Source: CAZEFK01 sp964511405
Lineage (GTDB): Bacteria > Pseudomonadota > Alphaproteobacteria > Elsterales > Elsteraceae
Assembly: GCA_964511405.1 (NCBI GenBank)
Contig: CAZEFK010000039.1
Coordinates: forward strand, 1-40,081
DNA length: 40,081 nt
Direction: 5' to 3'
Position 1 is the stretch's first letter, and each line of letters starts with the position of its first letter. The position numbers and the translations under genes were made by a program. Under the pieces are notes generated by a model. The model made no database searches and had not been told where the DNA came from. It saw only the letters and a program-made list of their open reading frames with translations. This document shows positions 39,628 through 40,081 of the stretch, piece after piece.

Positions 39628-40081
39628 ATGACCAAGGCTAGCGGTGGCGATTCGAAGAATACGCTCTACTGCTCCTTCTGCGGCAAGAGCCAGCACGAAG
39701 TCCGCAAGCTGATCGCGGGTCCCACCGTGTTCATCTGCGACGAGTGCGTCGAGCTGTGCATGGACATCATCCGTGAGGAGCACAAGACCACGCTCGTCAA
39801 GAGCCGTGACGGCGTGCCGACCCCCCGCGAGATCCGCGCCGTGCTGGACGACTATGTGATCGGCCAGGACCATGCAAAGCGCGTGCTGGCGGTGGCCGTG
39901 CACAACCACTACAAGCGGCTGGCCCACGGCGCCAAGAACAACGATGTCGAGCTGGCCAAGTCCAACATCCTGCTGGTCGGTCCGACCGGCAGCGGCAAGA
40001 CGCTGCTGGCGCAGACCCTGGCCCGGATCCTGGACGTGCCGTTCACGATGGCCGACGCCACGACCCTGACCGAGGCGGGCT
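39628..40081 (+). CDS. clpX: ATP-dependent Clp protease ATPase subunit ClpX (partial)
   Basis: The first 151 codons of ClpX, cut by the right edge. The zinc-binding domain has four cysteines (C15, C18, C37, C40) in LYCSFCGK and FICDECVEL; then TPREIRAVLDDYVIGQDHAKR leads into the AAA+ module with Walker A GPTGSGKT (about 118-125). It unfolds tagged substrates for ClpP. The ATG at 39628 follows AAAGAGAG. The 278-base gap from clpP suggests its own promoter as well as read-through. Confidence 0.98.
   Translation, partial: MTKASGGDSKNTLYCSFCGKSQHEVRKLIAGPTVFICDECVELCMDIIREEHKTTLVKSRDGVPTPREIRAVLDDYVIGQDHAKRVLAVAVHNHYKRLAHGAKNNDVELAKSNILLVGPTGSGKTLLAQTLARILDVPFTMADATTLTEAG

Overview
The window is GC-rich and densely coded, with many GTG/TTG starts and 4-base GTGA/ATGA overlaps. 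Gene content and order (tig-clpP-clpX, an ELM1-family protein beside fliG, a TylF-type methyltransferase, a Liv-type ABC transporter with a Rieske oxygenase) suggest an alphaproteobacterium, probably Rhodospirillales-like. The genus cannot be fixed from the sequence alone.

Layout. 1-3267 (+): the end of fliG, an ELM1-family protein and a methyl-accepting chemotaxis protein. 3279-8884 (-): a tightly packed beta-oxidation operon (bifunctional hydratase/dehydrogenase, thiolase, two unlike acyl-CoA dehydrogenases), with surE upstream. 9840-13877: a small tailoring island of two methyltransferases, an Asp/Asn-hydroxylase-like oxygenase and an O-acyltransferase, without glycosyltransferases. 13903-18366 (-): one very large RTX protein carrying a polysaccharide-lyase-like module between two RTX blocks, behind an AT-rich upstream region. 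18935-25036: housekeeping and accessory genes (CDF cation exporter with a triplicated tail, SMP-30 lactonase, orphan small protein, NAD(P)-binding protein, tiny lipoprotein, enolase-superfamily dehydratase, DUF488 protein). 25042-36986 (-): a catabolic block of several probable transcripts: livKHMGF-like transporter, a Ddl-type ligase, a hydroxyacid dehydrogenase / TIM-barrel isomerase / Rpn nuclease unit, and a Rieske oxygenase alpha/beta / isochorismatase-like / glycerate-dehydrogenase-like unit. 37323-40081 (+): tig, clpP and the start of clpX.

How it fits together. The catabolic block looks like import and oxidation of an unidentified organic acid or aromatic: the Liv system imports, the Rieske oxygenase hydroxylates, and the isochorismatase-fold protein and two D-2-hydroxyacid dehydrogenases process products. 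The substrate is unknown. The most unusual points are an isochorismatase-fold protein that has lost all three catalytic residues, an Rpn nuclease with an in-frame internal start behind a strong purine-rich ribosome-binding site, the RTX-lyase-RTX protein, and inverted repeats touching the stop codons at all five convergent gene junctions. No CRISPR array, rRNA, tRNA, insertion sequence or prophage was recognised.
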